Part shown: one piece after another, positions 16,807 through 26,983 of the stretch
Layout: the number at the start of each line of letters is the position of its first letter
Position numbering within the stretch: position 1 is the stretch's first letter
Assembly: GCF_000013405.1 (NCBI RefSeq)
Contig: NC_007759.1
Span: forward strand, 248,001-312,000
Reading direction: 5' to 3'
Length of the DNA: 64,000 nucleotides
Source: Syntrophus aciditrophicus SB
GTDB taxonomy: Bacteria; Desulfobacterota; Syntrophia; Syntrophales; Syntrophaceae
The notes under the pieces: model-generated
What the model was told of the DNA's origin: nothing
Seen by the model: the letters and a program-made list of their open reading frames with translations, nothing else
Databases searched by the model: none
Made by a program: the position numbers and the translations under genes

Positions 16807-17127
16807 ATGGGAATCTATGTTCAGGTATCGACAACGGTGGATGCCGAAGCGGATGCCGCAAAAATTGCCGGGGCGCTTGTAGAGAAGAGACTGGCCGGTT
16901 GCGTCCAGATCACCCCCATCACCAGTATCTACCGGTGGCAGGGGAAAATTGAGACTGCGGGAGAATGGCGCCTGTGCATTAAGACAAGGGAAAACCTGTG
17001 CAAAGAAGTGGAGCAAGCCATTGCCGCCCTTTCTTCCTATTCGGTGCCGGAAGTGATTGTGACACCGATTCTTGGGGGGAGCAAAGCCTACCTGGACTGG
17101 CTGGAGGGGGAAATCCTGAAAAAATGA
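16807..17127 (+). CDS. cutA: Divalent-cation tolerance protein CutA
   Basis: A 106-residue trimeric ferredoxin-fold protein of the CutA1 family, linked to copper and divalent-cation tolerance. It shows LVEKRLAGCVQITPITSIYRWQGKIE (in part), the E-W-R-L core and PEVIVTPILGGSKAYLDWL. ATG at 16807, with AGGA just upstream, gives normal length. ATG 16762 would overlap the methyltransferase end and add an unconserved lysine-rich tail. Confidence 0.9.
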   Translation: MGIYVQVSTTVDAEADAAKIAGALVEKRLAGCVQITPITSIYRWQGKIETAGEWRLCIKTRENLCKEVEQAIAALSSYSVPEVIVTPILGGSKAYLDWLEGEILKK

Positions 17128-17445
17128 ATCAAAAAAAGATTTTCCCTTAAAGGCTTTACCTTTATTACCATTATTACCATCCCCTTTCATCCTGCTTTTG
17201 AATTTCTCGAAGTTCCGCTGCTTATCCTCAAGTCGTTTTTTCCTGTTTTTCACCGTTCCGCTGAGGAGGTTTCTCTGAACGGGCTCGGATTTTATTACTT
17301 CTCAATGCTTTTGAAACAACTCGACATTCGATGACTAATGTGCTTGTTTAAGCGGCCGGGTTAGAGTATAAGCGCAGGGTAAAAAGTCGGCAACCAACGG
17401 AAACCCCGTTGCAAGTTATGTGATATTAAGGAGATAGAAAAACTC
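17128..17445. other. Intergenic leader of transketolase
   Basis: About 320 nt without a supported gene. A hairpin (CAACGG at 17395-17400 with CCGTTG at 17406-17411) lies 35 nt before the tkt start. A possible promoter is TTGTTT with TATAAG 17 nt further on, around 17343-17371, at low confidence. A lysine-rich minus-strand frame entering cutA is judged a shadow. Confidence 0.4.
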
Positions 17446-19515
17446 ATGTCGAAAACGACCGCCTTCGAAGAAAAGTGTATCAACACCATCCGTTTTTTAG
17501 CCGCGGATGCCATAGAAAAAGCGAAATCGGGACATCCCGGAATGCCGATGGGCGCCGCTGCCGCAGCCCACACCCTCTGGGTCAGTCATCTGAAACATAA
17601 TCCTGTGAACCCGCGGTGGGTCGATCGAGACCGCTTCGTTCTTTCCGCGGGACATGCCTCCATGCTTCTGTACGTACTGCTCCATCTGACCGGATATGAC
17701 CTCTCCATGGATGACTTGAAGGCCTTCCGCCAATGGGAAAGCCGGACGCCGGGGCATCCCGAACTCCACTGTGCGCCGGGAGTGGAAGTGACCACCGGCC
17801 CGCTCGGGCAGGGGCTGAGCAATGCCGTGGGCATGGCGATCGCCGAGGCCCATCTGGCCGCCCGCTTCAACCGTCCGGACTGTGAGGTGGTCGATCATTT
17901 TACCTATGTTCTGGCCAGTGACGGCGACATCATGGAAGGGGTGACGGCGGAATCCTGTTCTCTGGCAGGACATCTGGGATTGGGTAAGCTCATCGTCCTT
18001 TATGACGACAACCGGGTTTCGCTGGCGGGGACCACGTCCCTGTCTTTTACGGAAGACGTGGGCAGACGGTTTGAGGCTTATGGCTGGCAGGTTCTCCGGG
18101 TTCAGGAAGGCAACCGGCCGGCGGCGATCAATGCGGCCCTGCAGCAGGCGAGGGCGGAAGAGTCGAAGCCTTCGATTATTTCCGTGCAGACGGTCCTCGG
18201 TTACGGCGCTCCTCATAAACAGGGAACGGCGGATGCCCATGGCTCTCCCCTGGGCCGGGATGAACTGGACGCCGCCAAGAAAAATCTGGGCTGGCCGGTT
18301 GACCCCACCTTCTTTGTGCCCGAAGATGTTTCAAATTTTTACCGGGAGGCGCTCGATCGGGGGAAAGCCAGGGAAGAGCAATGGCTTCAGACATTTGAAC
18401 GCTATCGCCGGCAGTATCCGGAGCAGGCTGCGGAATTCAGCCGGGTTCTGGCCGGTCGGCTGCCCGACGACTGGGAAGCGGCATTGCCCGTGTACGGGGA
18501 AGGAGCCGCCGATGTGGCCACCCGCAAGGCCGGGGAAACGGTGATGCAGGCCCTTGCCCCGAAGATCCCGGAACTGATGGGCGGATCGGCGGATCTCAAT
18601 CCGTCCACCTTCACCTGGCTCAAAGGGCTGGGCGATTTTCAGCCTCCGGGATTTTCTCCGGAAGGCGTGCAGGGTCGTGTCGGCGGACCGTGGGGCTATG
18701 AAGGCCGCAACATCCATTACGGCGTCCGGGAACATGCCATGGGGGCCATTTCCGTGGGGATGGCCCTTCATGGGGGCATTCTTCCCTATACGGCCACCTT
18801 TCTGACCTTTGCCGATTACATGCGGCCGCCCATTCGGCTTTCCGCCCTCATGGGCCTTCGTGTCATCTATGTCTTTACCCACGACAGCATCGGCCTGGGC
18901 GAGGATGGCCCGACCCATCAACCGATCGAGCACATCATGAATCTGCGGGCCGTTCCCAATCTTACCGTGATCCGTCCCGCCGATGCCGGTGAAACCGTGG
19001 AAGCCTGGCGGGAGGCGATCAGAAACACGGAGGGGCCGACGACCCTGATCTTTTCGCGCCAGAATCTTCCCGTGCTGGATCGCGCGAAGCTGGCCCCCGC
19101 GACCGGCCTGCGGAAGGGAGGTTATACCCTCTGGGAATCCGGGGAGGGAATCCCCGACATCATCCTGATCGGGACGGGGTCCGAGGTTGTTCCGACTTTG
19201 GAAGCCGGTCACCGTCTGGCGGTGGATGGAGTTGCCGTGCGGGTGGTCTCAATGCCCAGCTGGGAACTCTTTGACCGTCAACCGGACGCCTATCGCGAGG
19301 CCGTTCTGCCCTCGGCCGTGCGGGCGCGCGTCGCCGTGGAGGCGGGGATCAAACTGGGCTGGGAACGTTACGTCGGGCTGGACGGCGCGATTGTCGGGCT
19401 GGAAGGTTTCGGAGCCAGTGCGCCGGCCAAAGTCCTTTTTGAAAAATTCGGCATTACTGTGGAAAACGTCACGGCAGCAGCCAGGGCGCTCCTGCGGGCC
19501 AGAGTGACCTCTTGA
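17446..19515 (+). CDS. tkt: Transketolase
   Basis: A 689-residue thiamine diphosphate enzyme of the non-oxidative pentose phosphate pathway. The N-terminal domain has [29 protein letters not shown], the [18 protein letters not shown] loop and the thiamine-binding [11 protein letters not shown]. The middle pyrimidine domain has [20 protein letters not shown] and [15 protein letters not shown]. The C-terminal domain is complete. AAGGAG lies upstream of ATG 17446. It appears to be transcribed alone; the next gene is 162 nt away. Confidence 0.97.
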   Translation: MSKTTAFEEKCINTIRFLAADAIEKAKSGHPGMPMGAAAAAHTLWVSHLKHNPVNPRWVDRDRFVLSAGHASMLLYVLLHLTGYDLSMDDLKAFRQWESRTPGHPELHCAPGVEVTTGPLGQGLSNAVGMAIAEAHLAARFNRPDCEVVDHFTYVLASDGDIMEGVTAESCSLAGHLGLGKLIVLYDDNRVSLAGTTSLSFTEDVGRRFEAYGWQVLRVQEGNRPAAINAALQQARAEESKPSIISVQTVLGYGAPHKQGTADAHGSPLGRDELDAAKKNLGWPVDPTFFVPEDVSNFYREALDRGKAREEQWLQTFERYRRQYPEQAAEFSRVLAGRLPDDWEAALPVYGEGAADVATRKAGETVMQALAPKIPELMGGSADLNPSTFTWLKGLGDFQPPGFSPEGVQGRVGGPWGYEGRNIHYGVREHAMGAISVGMALHGGILPYTATFLTFADYMRPPIRLSALMGLRVIYVFTHDSIGLGEDGPTHQPIEHIMNLRAVPNLTVIRPADAGETVEAWREAIRNTEGPTTLIFSRQNLPVLDRAKLAPATGLRKGGYTLWESGEGIPDIILIGTGSEVVPTLEAGHRLAVDGVAVRVVSMPSWELFDRQPDAYREAVLPSAVRARVAVEAGIKLGWERYVGLDGAIVGLEGFGASAPAKVLFEKFGITVENVTAAARALLRARVTS

Positions 19516-19625
19516 TCGGATGACCCTGATTTCTGAATGAATGCTGAGGCATGGGGATGGCGATGGTTCCGTAAACGCATGCCGTTCACCTGCGGAAAAA
19601 TAACCGTAAAACCGAAGCTTATGTG

Positions 19626-19663
19626 TTGAAAACAGCGGATTATCCTCTACTCCGCTGTTTCAA
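19626..19663 (+). promoter_or_regulatory. Strong hairpin just before the DUF255 gene
   Basis: TTGAAAACAGCGGA (19626-19639) pairs with TCCGCTGTTTCAA (19651-19663), with one bulge and an 11-nt loop. It ends 2 nt before the AAGGAG ribosome site of the following gene. There is no T-run after it, so a role in mRNA processing or translation control is more likely than termination. Confidence 0.6.
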
Positions 19664-19677
19664 TAAGGAGAAAGATT

Positions 19678-21753
19678 ATGACCGATTCGACCCGCTCCAC
19701 GGGTTCCTTCCGGAACCGCCTGCAGCAGGAAAAAAGTCCCTATCTGCTCCAGCATGCCTCCAACCCGGTGGACTGGTATCCCTGGGGGGAGGAAGCCTTC
19801 GAAAAGGCCCGGCGGGAGGATAAGCCGATCTTTCTTTCCATCGGTTATTCCACCTGTCACTGGTGCCACGTGATGGCCCATGAGTCTTTCGAGAACGAAG
19901 AGGTTGCCAGGCTGCTCAATGAGTCTTTCATCTCCATCAAGGTGGACCGTGAGGAACGCCCCGATATCGACAAACTGTACATGGCTGTCTGTCAGCTCCT
20001 GACCGGTGGAGGCGGCTGGCCGCTGACCATTCTCATGACCCCCGATCGGCGCCCTTTCTACGCGGGGACTTATATTCCCAGGGAAAGCCGGTCGGGCATG
20101 GTGGGGATGCTGGTCCTGATTCCCGGACTCAGCGAGGTGTGGCGCAAGGAGCGGAACAGGATTCTGGAAACCGCCGGCGAGATTACGACGGCCCTGCAGG
20201 GGATGGATCAGGGCGGCCCCGGAGAACTGCCGCTGGACCGGGTTCTGCATGAAGCTTATGACGATCTGCGCCGCCGTTTCGATGCCCGTTATGGCGGGTT
20301 TGATTCCGCACCGAAATTTCCCATGGCTCAGCATTCCTTTTTTCTTCTGCGCTACGGCCGGAGGCAGGAAAACTCCCAGGCTCTGGCCATCGTGGAAAAA
20401 ACCCTGCAGTCGATGCGACGTGGGGGGATTTATGATGCGGTCGGCTTCGGTTTCCATCGGTACAGCACCGATGCCCAATGGCGGCTGCCGCACTTTGAAA
20501 AAATGCTTTACGATCAAGCCCTGCTGGCCATGGCCTATACCGAAGCCTTTCAGGCTGCGGGACAGTCGTTGTACAAAAAAACGGCACGGGAGATTTTAAC
20601 TTACGTCCTGCGGGATATGACCGCTCCGGAAGGCGGCTTTTACTCGGCGGAGGACGCGGATACCGCCGGGGAGGAAGGGGCATTTTATCTCTGGACCGCT
20701 GAGGAACTTCGGCAGGTGCTGCCGACGGAAGAGGCCGAACTGATGATCCGGGTCTACGCGATTCCTGAGGGCGGCAAACCTTCCGTACTGCACTGTTCGT
20801 CATCGTATCCTGAACTGTCGGTTGATCTGGATCTTCCGGAAGAGAGGCTTCTGGAACGGCTGGAATCGGCGCGGCAGAAACTTTTTCTTCAACGCGCAAA
20901 GCGGATTCGGCCTCTCCGGGATGACAAGATTCTGACCGACTGGAATGGACTGATGATTGCGGCCATGGCCCGGGCGGCAGCGGTCTTTGAAGAACCCGTG
21001 TACCTGCAGGCGGCCCGGGAGGCAGTCCGTTTCATTCTGGAGAACCTGCGTGATCCGCGGGGGCGCCTCCTGCACCGCTGGCGGGAAGGTGAGGCGGCCA
21101 TGCCGGCCGTTCTGGACGATTATGCCTTCCTGATCTGGGGGCTGATCGAGGCCTATGAAGCGACCTTCGATGCGAATCTTCTGCAGACGGCCCTTTCTCT
21201 TGATGAAGAACTGACCGCCCATTTCTGGGACAACGCCTCTGGAGGCTATTTTTACACCCCGGATGATGGCGAGTCTTTGCTGGTTCGCCAGAAGGAAAGC
21301 TATGACGGCGCCATTCCGTCGGGGAATTCCGTGGCCATGCTCAATCTGCTGCGTCTGTCCCGCCTGACGGGTCAAGCGGGACTTGAAGAACGGGCCGTTG
21401 CGACGGCGCAGGCCTTTGCCGATTCCATCCGTTCCCTGTCTGCCGCCCACACCTCGTTTATGGTCGCGCTGGATTATCTCGCCGGTCCTTCGGCTGAGGT
21501 GGTCATCGCCGGAAGCCCGGAGGGAACGGACACCCGCGATATGCTGCGGGAACTGCGTCGGGCTTTCCTGCCTCACGTCACCGTTCTCCTGATTCCGGAC
21601 GAGGGGGAAAAGGGAATGCTCGCCGGAGTGGCGGAATTTACCGGGGGGATGACCCGTATCGATGGCCGGGCAACGGCCTACGTCTGCCGGAATTTTTCCT
21701 GTCGAAAACCCACAACGGATCCGGCGGAAATGACCACCTTGCTTCGGGAATAG
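19678..21753 (+). CDS. Thioredoxin-fold DUF255 / YyaL-type protein
   Basis: A 691-residue protein of the YyaL/SPATA20 family. The N-terminal thioredoxin-like domain has the family signature [13 protein letters not shown] and the redox pair in STCHWCHVM (CHWC). [11 protein letters not shown] follows. The C-terminal two thirds form an alpha/alpha barrel like N-acylglucosamine epimerases ([25 protein letters not shown]). Its physiological substrate is not established. No signal peptide is seen, so it is cytoplasmic. Good ribosome site AAGGAG. Its stop lies 25 nt from the convergent next gene. Confidence 0.9.
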   Translation: MTDSTRSTGSFRNRLQQEKSPYLLQHASNPVDWYPWGEEAFEKARREDKPIFLSIGYSTCHWCHVMAHESFENEEVARLLNESFISIKVDREERPDIDKLYMAVCQLLTGGGGWPLTILMTPDRRPFYAGTYIPRESRSGMVGMLVLIPGLSEVWRKERNRILETAGEITTALQGMDQGGPGELPLDRVLHEAYDDLRRRFDARYGGFDSAPKFPMAQHSFFLLRYGRRQENSQALAIVEKTLQSMRRGGIYDAVGFGFHRYSTDAQWRLPHFEKMLYDQALLAMAYTEAFQAAGQSLYKKTAREILTYVLRDMTAPEGGFYSAEDADTAGEEGAFYLWTAEELRQVLPTEEAELMIRVYAIPEGGKPSVLHCSSSYPELSVDLDLPEERLLERLESARQKLFLQRAKRIRPLRDDKILTDWNGLMIAAMARAAAVFEEPVYLQAAREAVRFILENLRDPRGRLLHRWREGEAAMPAVLDDYAFLIWGLIEAYEATFDANLLQTALSLDEELTAHFWDNASGGYFYTPDDGESLLVRQKESYDGAIPSGNSVAMLNLLRLSRLTGQAGLEERAVATAQAFADSIRSLSAAHTSFMVALDYLAGPSAEVVIAGSPEGTDTRDMLRELRRAFLPHVTVLLIPDEGEKGMLAGVAEFTGGMTRIDGRATAYVCRNFSCRKPTTDPAEMTTLLRE

Positions 21754-21776
21754 CAGGAAAGGGAATTCCCTACCTG
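21754..21776. terminator. Interrupted palindrome between convergent genes
   Basis: A near-palindrome centred on GGGAATTCCC with outer arms CAGG and CCTG fills the 25-nt gap between two convergent stop codons. It could serve as a compact bidirectional terminator, although no T-run follows on either strand. Confidence 0.4.
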
Positions 21777-21778
21777 GG

Positions 21779-22321
21779 TTACGGATTTTCCGGGGTTTCC
21801 GGGGTTGCCGGAGTCGGCGGAGCGGACGCGGGCGATGGCGTCATCGGCGGTACGGAGGGTGCCGTCGGCAGTAAGGAAGGCCCGGATCGCGGGATCAGGC
21901 TGTCCAGACGTCTTTCGAAATTTAAAATCTGATTCCGCTGCACTTCCAGATCGATTGCCACCTGGATATTAGTTTTGGCGATCTCCTGCCGTAAGGCATC
22001 CAGAGTGGGCCTGTCGATTCTCAGGGCCTCCGGGTTAAGTTTTGCCAGGGGCTCGTCCGCTTCGCGGAGGTGGGCGTTTGCCAATCCGAAGTTGCGCTGA
22101 TCGAGATCAAAGGCGGTCTGGTAAAGGGCGATCCGGGCCTTGAAAAAATGGGCCTGATTTTCAGCGCCAGCCAGTCTGGCTTCGAAGTCCTTGAGCTGCT
22201 GCAGACATTGATCTCTCTGGGTCGTAACCCGACTTCGCCCATGCAAAAAACCTCCCAGATAAAGGCCGCTCAAAACGACAAAGACAATTACAATCAGGGC
22301 GATCGCTTTCTGTTTGTTCAT
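21779..22321 (-). CDS. Membrane-anchored coiled-coil protein, proline-rich tail
   Basis: A 180-residue protein. One N-terminal membrane helix (about 6-24, IALIVIVFVVLSGLYLGGF) is followed by a helical, coiled-coil-like region (about 30-140). The last 40 residues are rich in Pro, Ala, Ser and Thr (TPSPASAPPTPATPETPENP). It is probably held in the inner membrane with the bulk in the periplasm. The second of two close ATG codons (22321) was chosen because AAGGAGG lies 7 nt upstream. No named family is recognised. Confidence 0.65.
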   Translation of the reverse strand: MNKQKAIALIVIVFVVLSGLYLGGFLHGRSRVTTQRDQCLQQLKDFEARLAGAENQAHFFKARIALYQTAFDLDQRNFGLANAHLREADEPLAKLNPEALRIDRPTLDALRQEIAKTNIQVAIDLEVQRNQILNFERRLDSLIPRSGPSLLPTAPSVPPMTPSPASAPPTPATPETPENP

Positions 22322-22418
22322 TACCATTCCTCCTTGTTCATTAAATAGAAAATTCAAATTGAGGGTTCGGATTCACCACTTTTCAGCAGAGGGTCTTCAA
22401 GGTCTTTGTTCGCGGCCG

Positions 22419-22823
22419 TCAGGTCCCGGGCCCCAGAGGGACCATGCGCCGGCGCAAAACCTGAATGGACAGGGTCAGCAGGACGATGCCCGTCAGAATG
22501 AAACGACGGATGAATGTGATCATCAGAGGGTCGATATGCTGCGGTCCGATGCACTTGCCGGCGATCTCAACCGTACCGAAGGGAGCGACGGCAATCATCA
22601 GGATGACCATCCCCGGTGTTTCATCCCGGACGGTAAAAAGGACGCACGGCAAATGCAAAAACTCCCGTTGTGCTGCATGAATTTTAAGGCCGTATTCCTC
22701 CACCATTACGGTCCGCTGGACATATAAGAGTTTCCTGCCGCATTTCCATTGGAACAAAGCGAGAAACTTTAACACAACCCCTCTGAAAAATACACTTTTA
22801 AAAGATACCGCCTTGATATTCAT
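22419..22823 (-). CDS. Hypothetical protein, doubtful
   Basis: A 134-codon frame on the minus strand between two better-supported genes. It has a hydrophobic C-terminal segment (FILTGIVLLTLSIQVL), which could be one membrane helix. There is no good ribosome site at ATG 22823, and the N-terminal 40 residues look non-coding; an internal ATG near 22706 is an alternative start. It overlaps the start of no other gene. It resembles nothing I know. Confidence 0.3.
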   Translation of the reverse strand: MNIKAVSFKSVFFRGVVLKFLALFQWKCGRKLLYVQRTVMVEEYGLKIHAAQREFLHLPCVLFTVRDETPGMVILMIAVAPFGTVEIAGKCIGPQHIDPLMITFIRRFILTGIVLLTLSIQVLRRRMVPLGPGT

Positions 22824-22884
22824 AGACTTTAAGGATAAAGAGAGACGAAATTTCTGCCGGGAAAAGAGAACAAAGGAGTCGGTT

Positions 22885-24459
22885 ATGAGAGTATGCAGCG
22901 TTCAGGAAATGCGTGCCATGGACAGATATGCCATTGAACATCTTGCCATTCCGGAGGAAATCCTGATGGAGAACGCCGGTTTGGCTGCCGCGGCTGTTTT
23001 GAAGCGGGAAATCGGAATCCCGGGCAGAAAATTTGTCATCTTCTGCGGCGGAGGAAACAACGGGGGCGACGGTTTTGTTGTCGCCCGGAAAGTTTTTTCC
23101 GACGGTGGAACCGTCAGGGTTTTTCTCCTTGCCGATCCGGAGAAATTTCGCGGGGCGGCCCGGACCAATCTGGATATTCTGAAGCGGCTTCCCATCGATC
23201 TGATCAGCGTGGAATCTGCGGAACAGGTCCGCTGCGATATCCGTCACTGCCACGGCATTGTGGACGCAATTTTCGGAACCGGTCTGGACCGGCCGGTGGG
23301 CGGTCTTTTCAAGGAAGTGATTGACCTCATAAACGGCAGTGGCAGAAAGGTCCTGAGTTTGGATATTCCCTCCGGTGTGAACGGCGACACGGGCGAGATC
23401 ATGGGCGTGGCGGTGCAGGCCGATTTCACGGTGACATTCGGCCTTCCGAAAATAGGCAACATTCTTTACCCCGGATTTTCCCGGGGCGGGAAGCTTCATG
23501 TCTGCCACATCTCTTTCCCTCCGGATCTGCAGGCGGGAACGTCGAGAGGCGTCCTGTTGAACAACCCGCCGCCTGTGCCGCCGAGGAATCTCGACGCGCA
23601 CAAGGGCAGCGTGGGGGAGGCCCTTTTTATCGCCGGGGCGGCAAATTATTTCGGGGCTCCCTGCTTCGCGGCCCTCTCCTTTCTCAAGGCGGGCGGCGGC
23701 TATTCCCGGCTGGCCGCGCCGGCTTCCATGATCCCCTCCATCGCCCAGAGGGGTGGCGAGATCGTCTTTGTTCCTCAACGGGAAACCGCGGCGGGCAGTC
23801 TGTCCGGAGATAACTTTGAAGAGCTGCTTGCCCTTTCGGCAAAGATGGATATGGTGGTTATCGGTCCCGGCCTTTCCCTGGAGGAAGAGACGAAAAGCTT
23901 GGTGCGGGCCCTGGTTCAGGACATTGCCCGGCCCCTGCTGATCGATGGTGACGGCATCACGGCGGTGGCTTCCCGTCCGGAGCTGATTTCGGAAAGAAAA
24001 GCGCCGACGATTCTCACCCCTCATCCCGGGGAAATGGCAAGGCTTTCCGGGATGAGCATTCAGGACATCCGGCGGGAGCGGATTCGGATTCTTCAGGAGA
24101 CGGCGGCGAATCTCCGGGCCATCGTTGTTCTGAAAGGCGCTCATTCACTCATCGGGATGCCCGATGGCCGGGTCTTCATTAATCTCAGTGGAAATCCGGG
24201 AATGGCGACGGCAGGATCAGGTGATGTTCTGACCGGGACGATTGCGGCGATGTATGGTCAGGGTCTGCCCCTGGAGGATGCCGTCTGCAAGGGGGTATTG
24301 ATTCATGGATTGTCAGGCGATCTGGCGGCCGAGGCCCGTGGGGAGGACGGGATTACCGCGCAGGATATCCTGAATTTCCTGCCCGAGGCGAGGAAAGCGG
24401 ATCGGGAGGGGGTGCCGGCTGAACTTTTCCGCCGTTATTCCGGTCCGGAGATCCTGTAG
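22885..24459 (+). CDS. nnr: Bifunctional NAD(P)H-hydrate epimerase / dehydratase
   Basis: A 524-residue metabolite-repair enzyme that restores hydrated NADH and NADPH. The N-terminal YjeF_N epimerase domain (about 1-215) has QEMRAMDRYAIEH, FCGGGNNGGDGFVVARK and LDIPSGVNGDTGE. The C-terminal ADP-dependent dehydratase domain (about 235-510) has KGSVGEALFIAGA, ILTPHPGEMARL, VVLKGAHSLIG and the catalytic GNPGMATAGSGDVLTG. The start at 22885 has AAAGGAG upstream. The fused form is usual in bacteria. Confidence 0.95.
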   Translation: MRVCSVQEMRAMDRYAIEHLAIPEEILMENAGLAAAAVLKREIGIPGRKFVIFCGGGNNGGDGFVVARKVFSDGGTVRVFLLADPEKFRGAARTNLDILKRLPIDLISVESAEQVRCDIRHCHGIVDAIFGTGLDRPVGGLFKEVIDLINGSGRKVLSLDIPSGVNGDTGEIMGVAVQADFTVTFGLPKIGNILYPGFSRGGKLHVCHISFPPDLQAGTSRGVLLNNPPPVPPRNLDAHKGSVGEALFIAGAANYFGAPCFAALSFLKAGGGYSRLAAPASMIPSIAQRGGEIVFVPQRETAAGSLSGDNFEELLALSAKMDMVVIGPGLSLEEETKSLVRALVQDIARPLLIDGDGITAVASRPELISERKAPTILTPHPGEMARLSGMSIQDIRRERIRILQETAANLRAIVVLKGAHSLIGMPDGRVFINLSGNPGMATAGSGDVLTGTIAAMYGQGLPLEDAVCKGVLIHGLSGDLAAEARGEDGITAQDILNFLPEARKADREGVPAELFRRYSGPEIL

Positions 24460-24470
24460 ACTGCTCTATG

Positions 24471-24525
24471 TTCGAGGTTCCAGGTTTCATGTCCCGGGTC
24501 GGGAATTTCGGGTGAGAACCTTGAA
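24471..24525. repeat. Imperfect inverted repeat between convergent genes
   Basis: TTCGAGGTTC (24471-24480) and GAACCTTGAA (24516-24525) are inverted with one G-T pair. The inner arms CCCGGGT and TTTCGGG may extend the structure. It lies between the convergent stops of nnr and the polyprenyl synthase and may be a terminator or a dispersed repeat. Confidence 0.4.
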
Positions 24526-24563
24526 TCATTTGGATGCTTATTTTCCGGATCGAGTTGCAAAAG

Positions 24564-25538
24564 TTAAAGATCCCGATTCAGCACGAACTCCGAAACGGCG
24601 AACAGGGCCTCCTTCGCCGGCCCCTCAGGCAGACCGGCCAGAAAGGTTCTTCCCTCATCAATCAGGGTTTCGGCCTGATTCAGGGCGTCGGTAATGCCGT
24701 CATAGCGGGAGATCAGAGTCAGTATGTCACCGGCCGGCATTTCCCGCGTTCTTCTTTCAGCCAGGGCCGTCTCGATGAACTTCCTTTCCTCCGGAGTACA
24801 GCGCTTCAAGGTGTAAATCAGTGGCAGGGTCATCTTGCCTTCGTTGAGATCCTTGCCGATGACTTTTCCGAAATCTTCTTCCCGGGCAACGTAATCCAGC
24901 GTGTCGTCCGTCATCTGGAAAGCCGAGCCCAGCCGCAGCCCGAACTGCTTCAGGGCTTCGATCTGATGGACTTCGGCGCCACCCAGATAACCGCCCAGGG
25001 CGCAAGCCGCGGAGATGAGAATGGCGGTCTTTTTCTCAATAATTTTCAGATAATCCTCTTCCGTCAGGTTGACTTCTCCACATTTGATCAACTGAAAGAC
25101 CTCCCCTTCCGACATGACGTTGGAAGTGGTTGAAATGAGGTGCATGATCTCCATGCTGCCGTCCTCCGCCATAAGCTGGTAGGCCTTCGAATAAAGAAAA
25201 TCGCCGACCAGAACGACGGCGGCATTTCCCCAGATATTGTTGGCCGAAACTTTGCCTCGGCGGGATTCCGCCTTGTCGATGACATCGTCATGGAACAGAC
25301 TCGCGGTATGGATGAACTCGAGAACCGCGGAAAGCGTATGACAGCGTCTTCCCTGATAACCGAACAGGTCGGCGGATATCAGCAGCAGCAGTGGACGGAA
25401 GCGCTTGCCGCCGCTGCCCAGAAGGTGGGTGACAATTTCGGGGATGATGGCGACCTCGGAACGAAGATGAAATTCCATTTCCTCTTCAACGCGCTTCAGC
25501 TCCGCACCGTAACGGGAAAAAACATCCTGAATCTGCAT
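24564..25538 (-). CDS. Polyprenyl diphosphate synthase (IspB-like)
   Basis: A 324-residue trans-isoprenyl diphosphate synthase that extends farnesyl-type allylic diphosphates with isopentenyl diphosphate, probably for a quinone side chain. The first aspartate-rich motif is in LFHDDVIDKAESRRG, preceded by GGKRFRPLLLL. The second is in FQMTDDTLDY, followed by GKDLNEGKMTLPLI. The residues before the first motif (FIHTASL) resemble long-chain (C40-C50) enzymes; the exact product length is inference. ATG at 25538 follows CCAGGAG. Confidence 0.92.
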   Translation of the reverse strand: MQIQDVFSRYGAELKRVEEEMEFHLRSEVAIIPEIVTHLLGSGGKRFRPLLLLISADLFGYQGRRCHTLSAVLEFIHTASLFHDDVIDKAESRRGKVSANNIWGNAAVVLVGDFLYSKAYQLMAEDGSMEIMHLISTTSNVMSEGEVFQLIKCGEVNLTEEDYLKIIEKKTAILISAACALGGYLGGAEVHQIEALKQFGLRLGSAFQMTDDTLDYVAREEDFGKVIGKDLNEGKMTLPLIYTLKRCTPEERKFIETALAERRTREMPAGDILTLISRYDGITDALNQAETLIDEGRTFLAGLPEGPAKEALFAVSEFVLNRDL

Positions 25539-25554
25539 GAAAACTCCTGGCTTT

Positions 25555-25611
25555 GCCGGACAGGCTCTTCTGACACGAAGGACTGTCGTGACCAGTCAAA
25601 ACCTGTCCGGC
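25555..25611 (-). promoter_or_regulatory. Long inverted repeat in the leader of the polyprenyl synthase
   Basis: GCCGGACAGG (25555-25564) is exactly complementary to CCTGTCCGGC (25602-25611). An inner hairpin (CACGA/TCGTG) lies inside. It ends a few bases before the ribosome site of the minus-strand polyprenyl synthase. It could be a leader structure or the 3' hairpin of a transcript coming from msrAB. Confidence 0.5.
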
Positions 25612-25745
25612 TGATTCTGATTAAGAAACGATGTGGAATTCAGAGGCAATGAACGGACTGATGAGGTAAACCGCTGAACCTGCGGAACTATAGGGGAATC
25701 GTCCGGGAATGTCAATCCTTTCCGCCCGTGTACTGACCTTTTGTT

Positions 25746-26834
25746 CTATTTGAACAGTTCGGCGTACTTGCCGTAGCCTTCTTTTTCCAGGTCTTCTTTC
25801 GGGATAAAGCGCAGAGCGGCGGAATTCATGCAGTATCTCAACCCTGATGGTCTGGGCCCGTCGGGGAAGACATGGCCGAGATGGGAATCGGCATGGCGGC
25901 TTCGAACCTCCGTACGGCGCATGGAGAGGGAATGATCCTCCCTTTCCACGATGTTATCCGGCTCGAGAGGCTTCGAAAAGCTCGGCCATCCTGTGCCGGA
26001 ATCGTATTTATCCCGGGAACTGAAAAGCGGTTCCCCGGAGATCACGTCCACATAGATTCCCTCTTTCTTATTATCCCAGTATTCATTGCGAAAAGGAGGT
26101 TCCGTGCCCTCCTGCCGGGATACATGATATTGGAGAGGCGTCAGGGTCTTTTTCAAGGTGGCGTCATCCGGCCTTCGGTAGGGGGCGCCACTGCCCGACG
26201 GGGTCTTGCCGGCTTCCTTTCGCCATACCTTTTCCTGAAACGAATCCCGGCCGGAGTGAAAACGGTAGAGCTTGTATCGTCCCGGATTCTTTTCGGCGAA
26301 GTCCTGGTGATATGCTTCGGCTTCATAAAACCTTGTGAAGGGAACAATATCCGTGACAATGGGCTTGTCGAACCTGCCTGAGTTCTGCAGATCCTCCTTT
26401 GATTTTTCCGCTGCCTTCTTCTGCACGTCATCGTGATAGAAAATGACGCTCCGGTAATGGGCGCCCCGGTCAACGAACTGTCCACCCCTGTCCGTCGGAT
26501 CGATGTGCCTCCAGAAAACGTCCAGCAACTGCCCATAGGTGATTTTCCGGGGATCGAAGGTGATTTGAACGGCTTCGACGTGTCCGGTTCTGCTGTAGTT
26601 TTCGTAGGTCGGCCGGTCTTCCGTGCCTCCGGCGTATCCGGAAACCACTTTGACGATGCCGGGGATTTTTTCGAAATCGGCCTGCAGACACCAGAAACAG
26701 CCGCCGGCGAACGTGGCGACCTGAGTTGTTTCCCCTTGTTCTGTCATTTTATTTCTCCTTTCTAAGGAAGCGTTGTTGCCTTCACATCCCCAGGTCAACA
26801 CCAGGATCGCAATGAGCAGAAAAAACTTTTTCAT
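25746..26834 (-). CDS. msrAB: Exported MsrA-MsrB fusion, methionine sulfoxide reductase
   Basis: A 362-residue two-domain enzyme that reduces both epimers of methionine sulfoxide in proteins. A signal sequence ends in LVLTWGC, a possible lipoprotein site with an unusual Trp. MsrA (about 38-190) has GGCFWC and the GYAGG and YHQDF motifs. MsrB (about 225-355) has [25 protein letters not shown] and catalytic Cys in [11 protein letters not shown]. The MsrB zinc CxxC pairs are absent. It probably repairs envelope proteins in the periplasm. Confidence 0.93.
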   Translation of the reverse strand: MKKFFLLIAILVLTWGCEGNNASLERRNKMTEQGETTQVATFAGGCFWCLQADFEKIPGIVKVVSGYAGGTEDRPTYENYSRTGHVEAVQITFDPRKITYGQLLDVFWRHIDPTDRGGQFVDRGAHYRSVIFYHDDVQKKAAEKSKEDLQNSGRFDKPIVTDIVPFTRFYEAEAYHQDFAEKNPGRYKLYRFHSGRDSFQEKVWRKEAGKTPSGSGAPYRRPDDATLKKTLTPLQYHVSRQEGTEPPFRNEYWDNKKEGIYVDVISGEPLFSSRDKYDSGTGWPSFSKPLEPDNIVEREDHSLSMRRTEVRSRHADSHLGHVFPDGPRPSGLRYCMNSAALRFIPKEDLEKEGYGKYAELFK

Positions 26835-26983
26835 GATAATTCTCCTCTGGAGATTTTTATCTCTACATAAAGAATTTGGGGATGAATTTCGTTTTGTCCA
26901 GTCGAGGAAACTTATTCTTGACTTGCGGCGCGGGGGATTGATATGCAGAACTGCTGTTTAAAAAACTTGCTCGAACGGAGACC

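Noticed and set aside
16774-17253. Minus-strand frame with a lysine-rich start overlapping cutA
   Set aside because: It mostly lies antisense to cutA and has low-complexity content.
22798-24144. A 448-codon open frame antisense to nnr
   Set aside because: Arg/His/Pro-rich shadow translation; nnr carries all its motifs in the sense frame.
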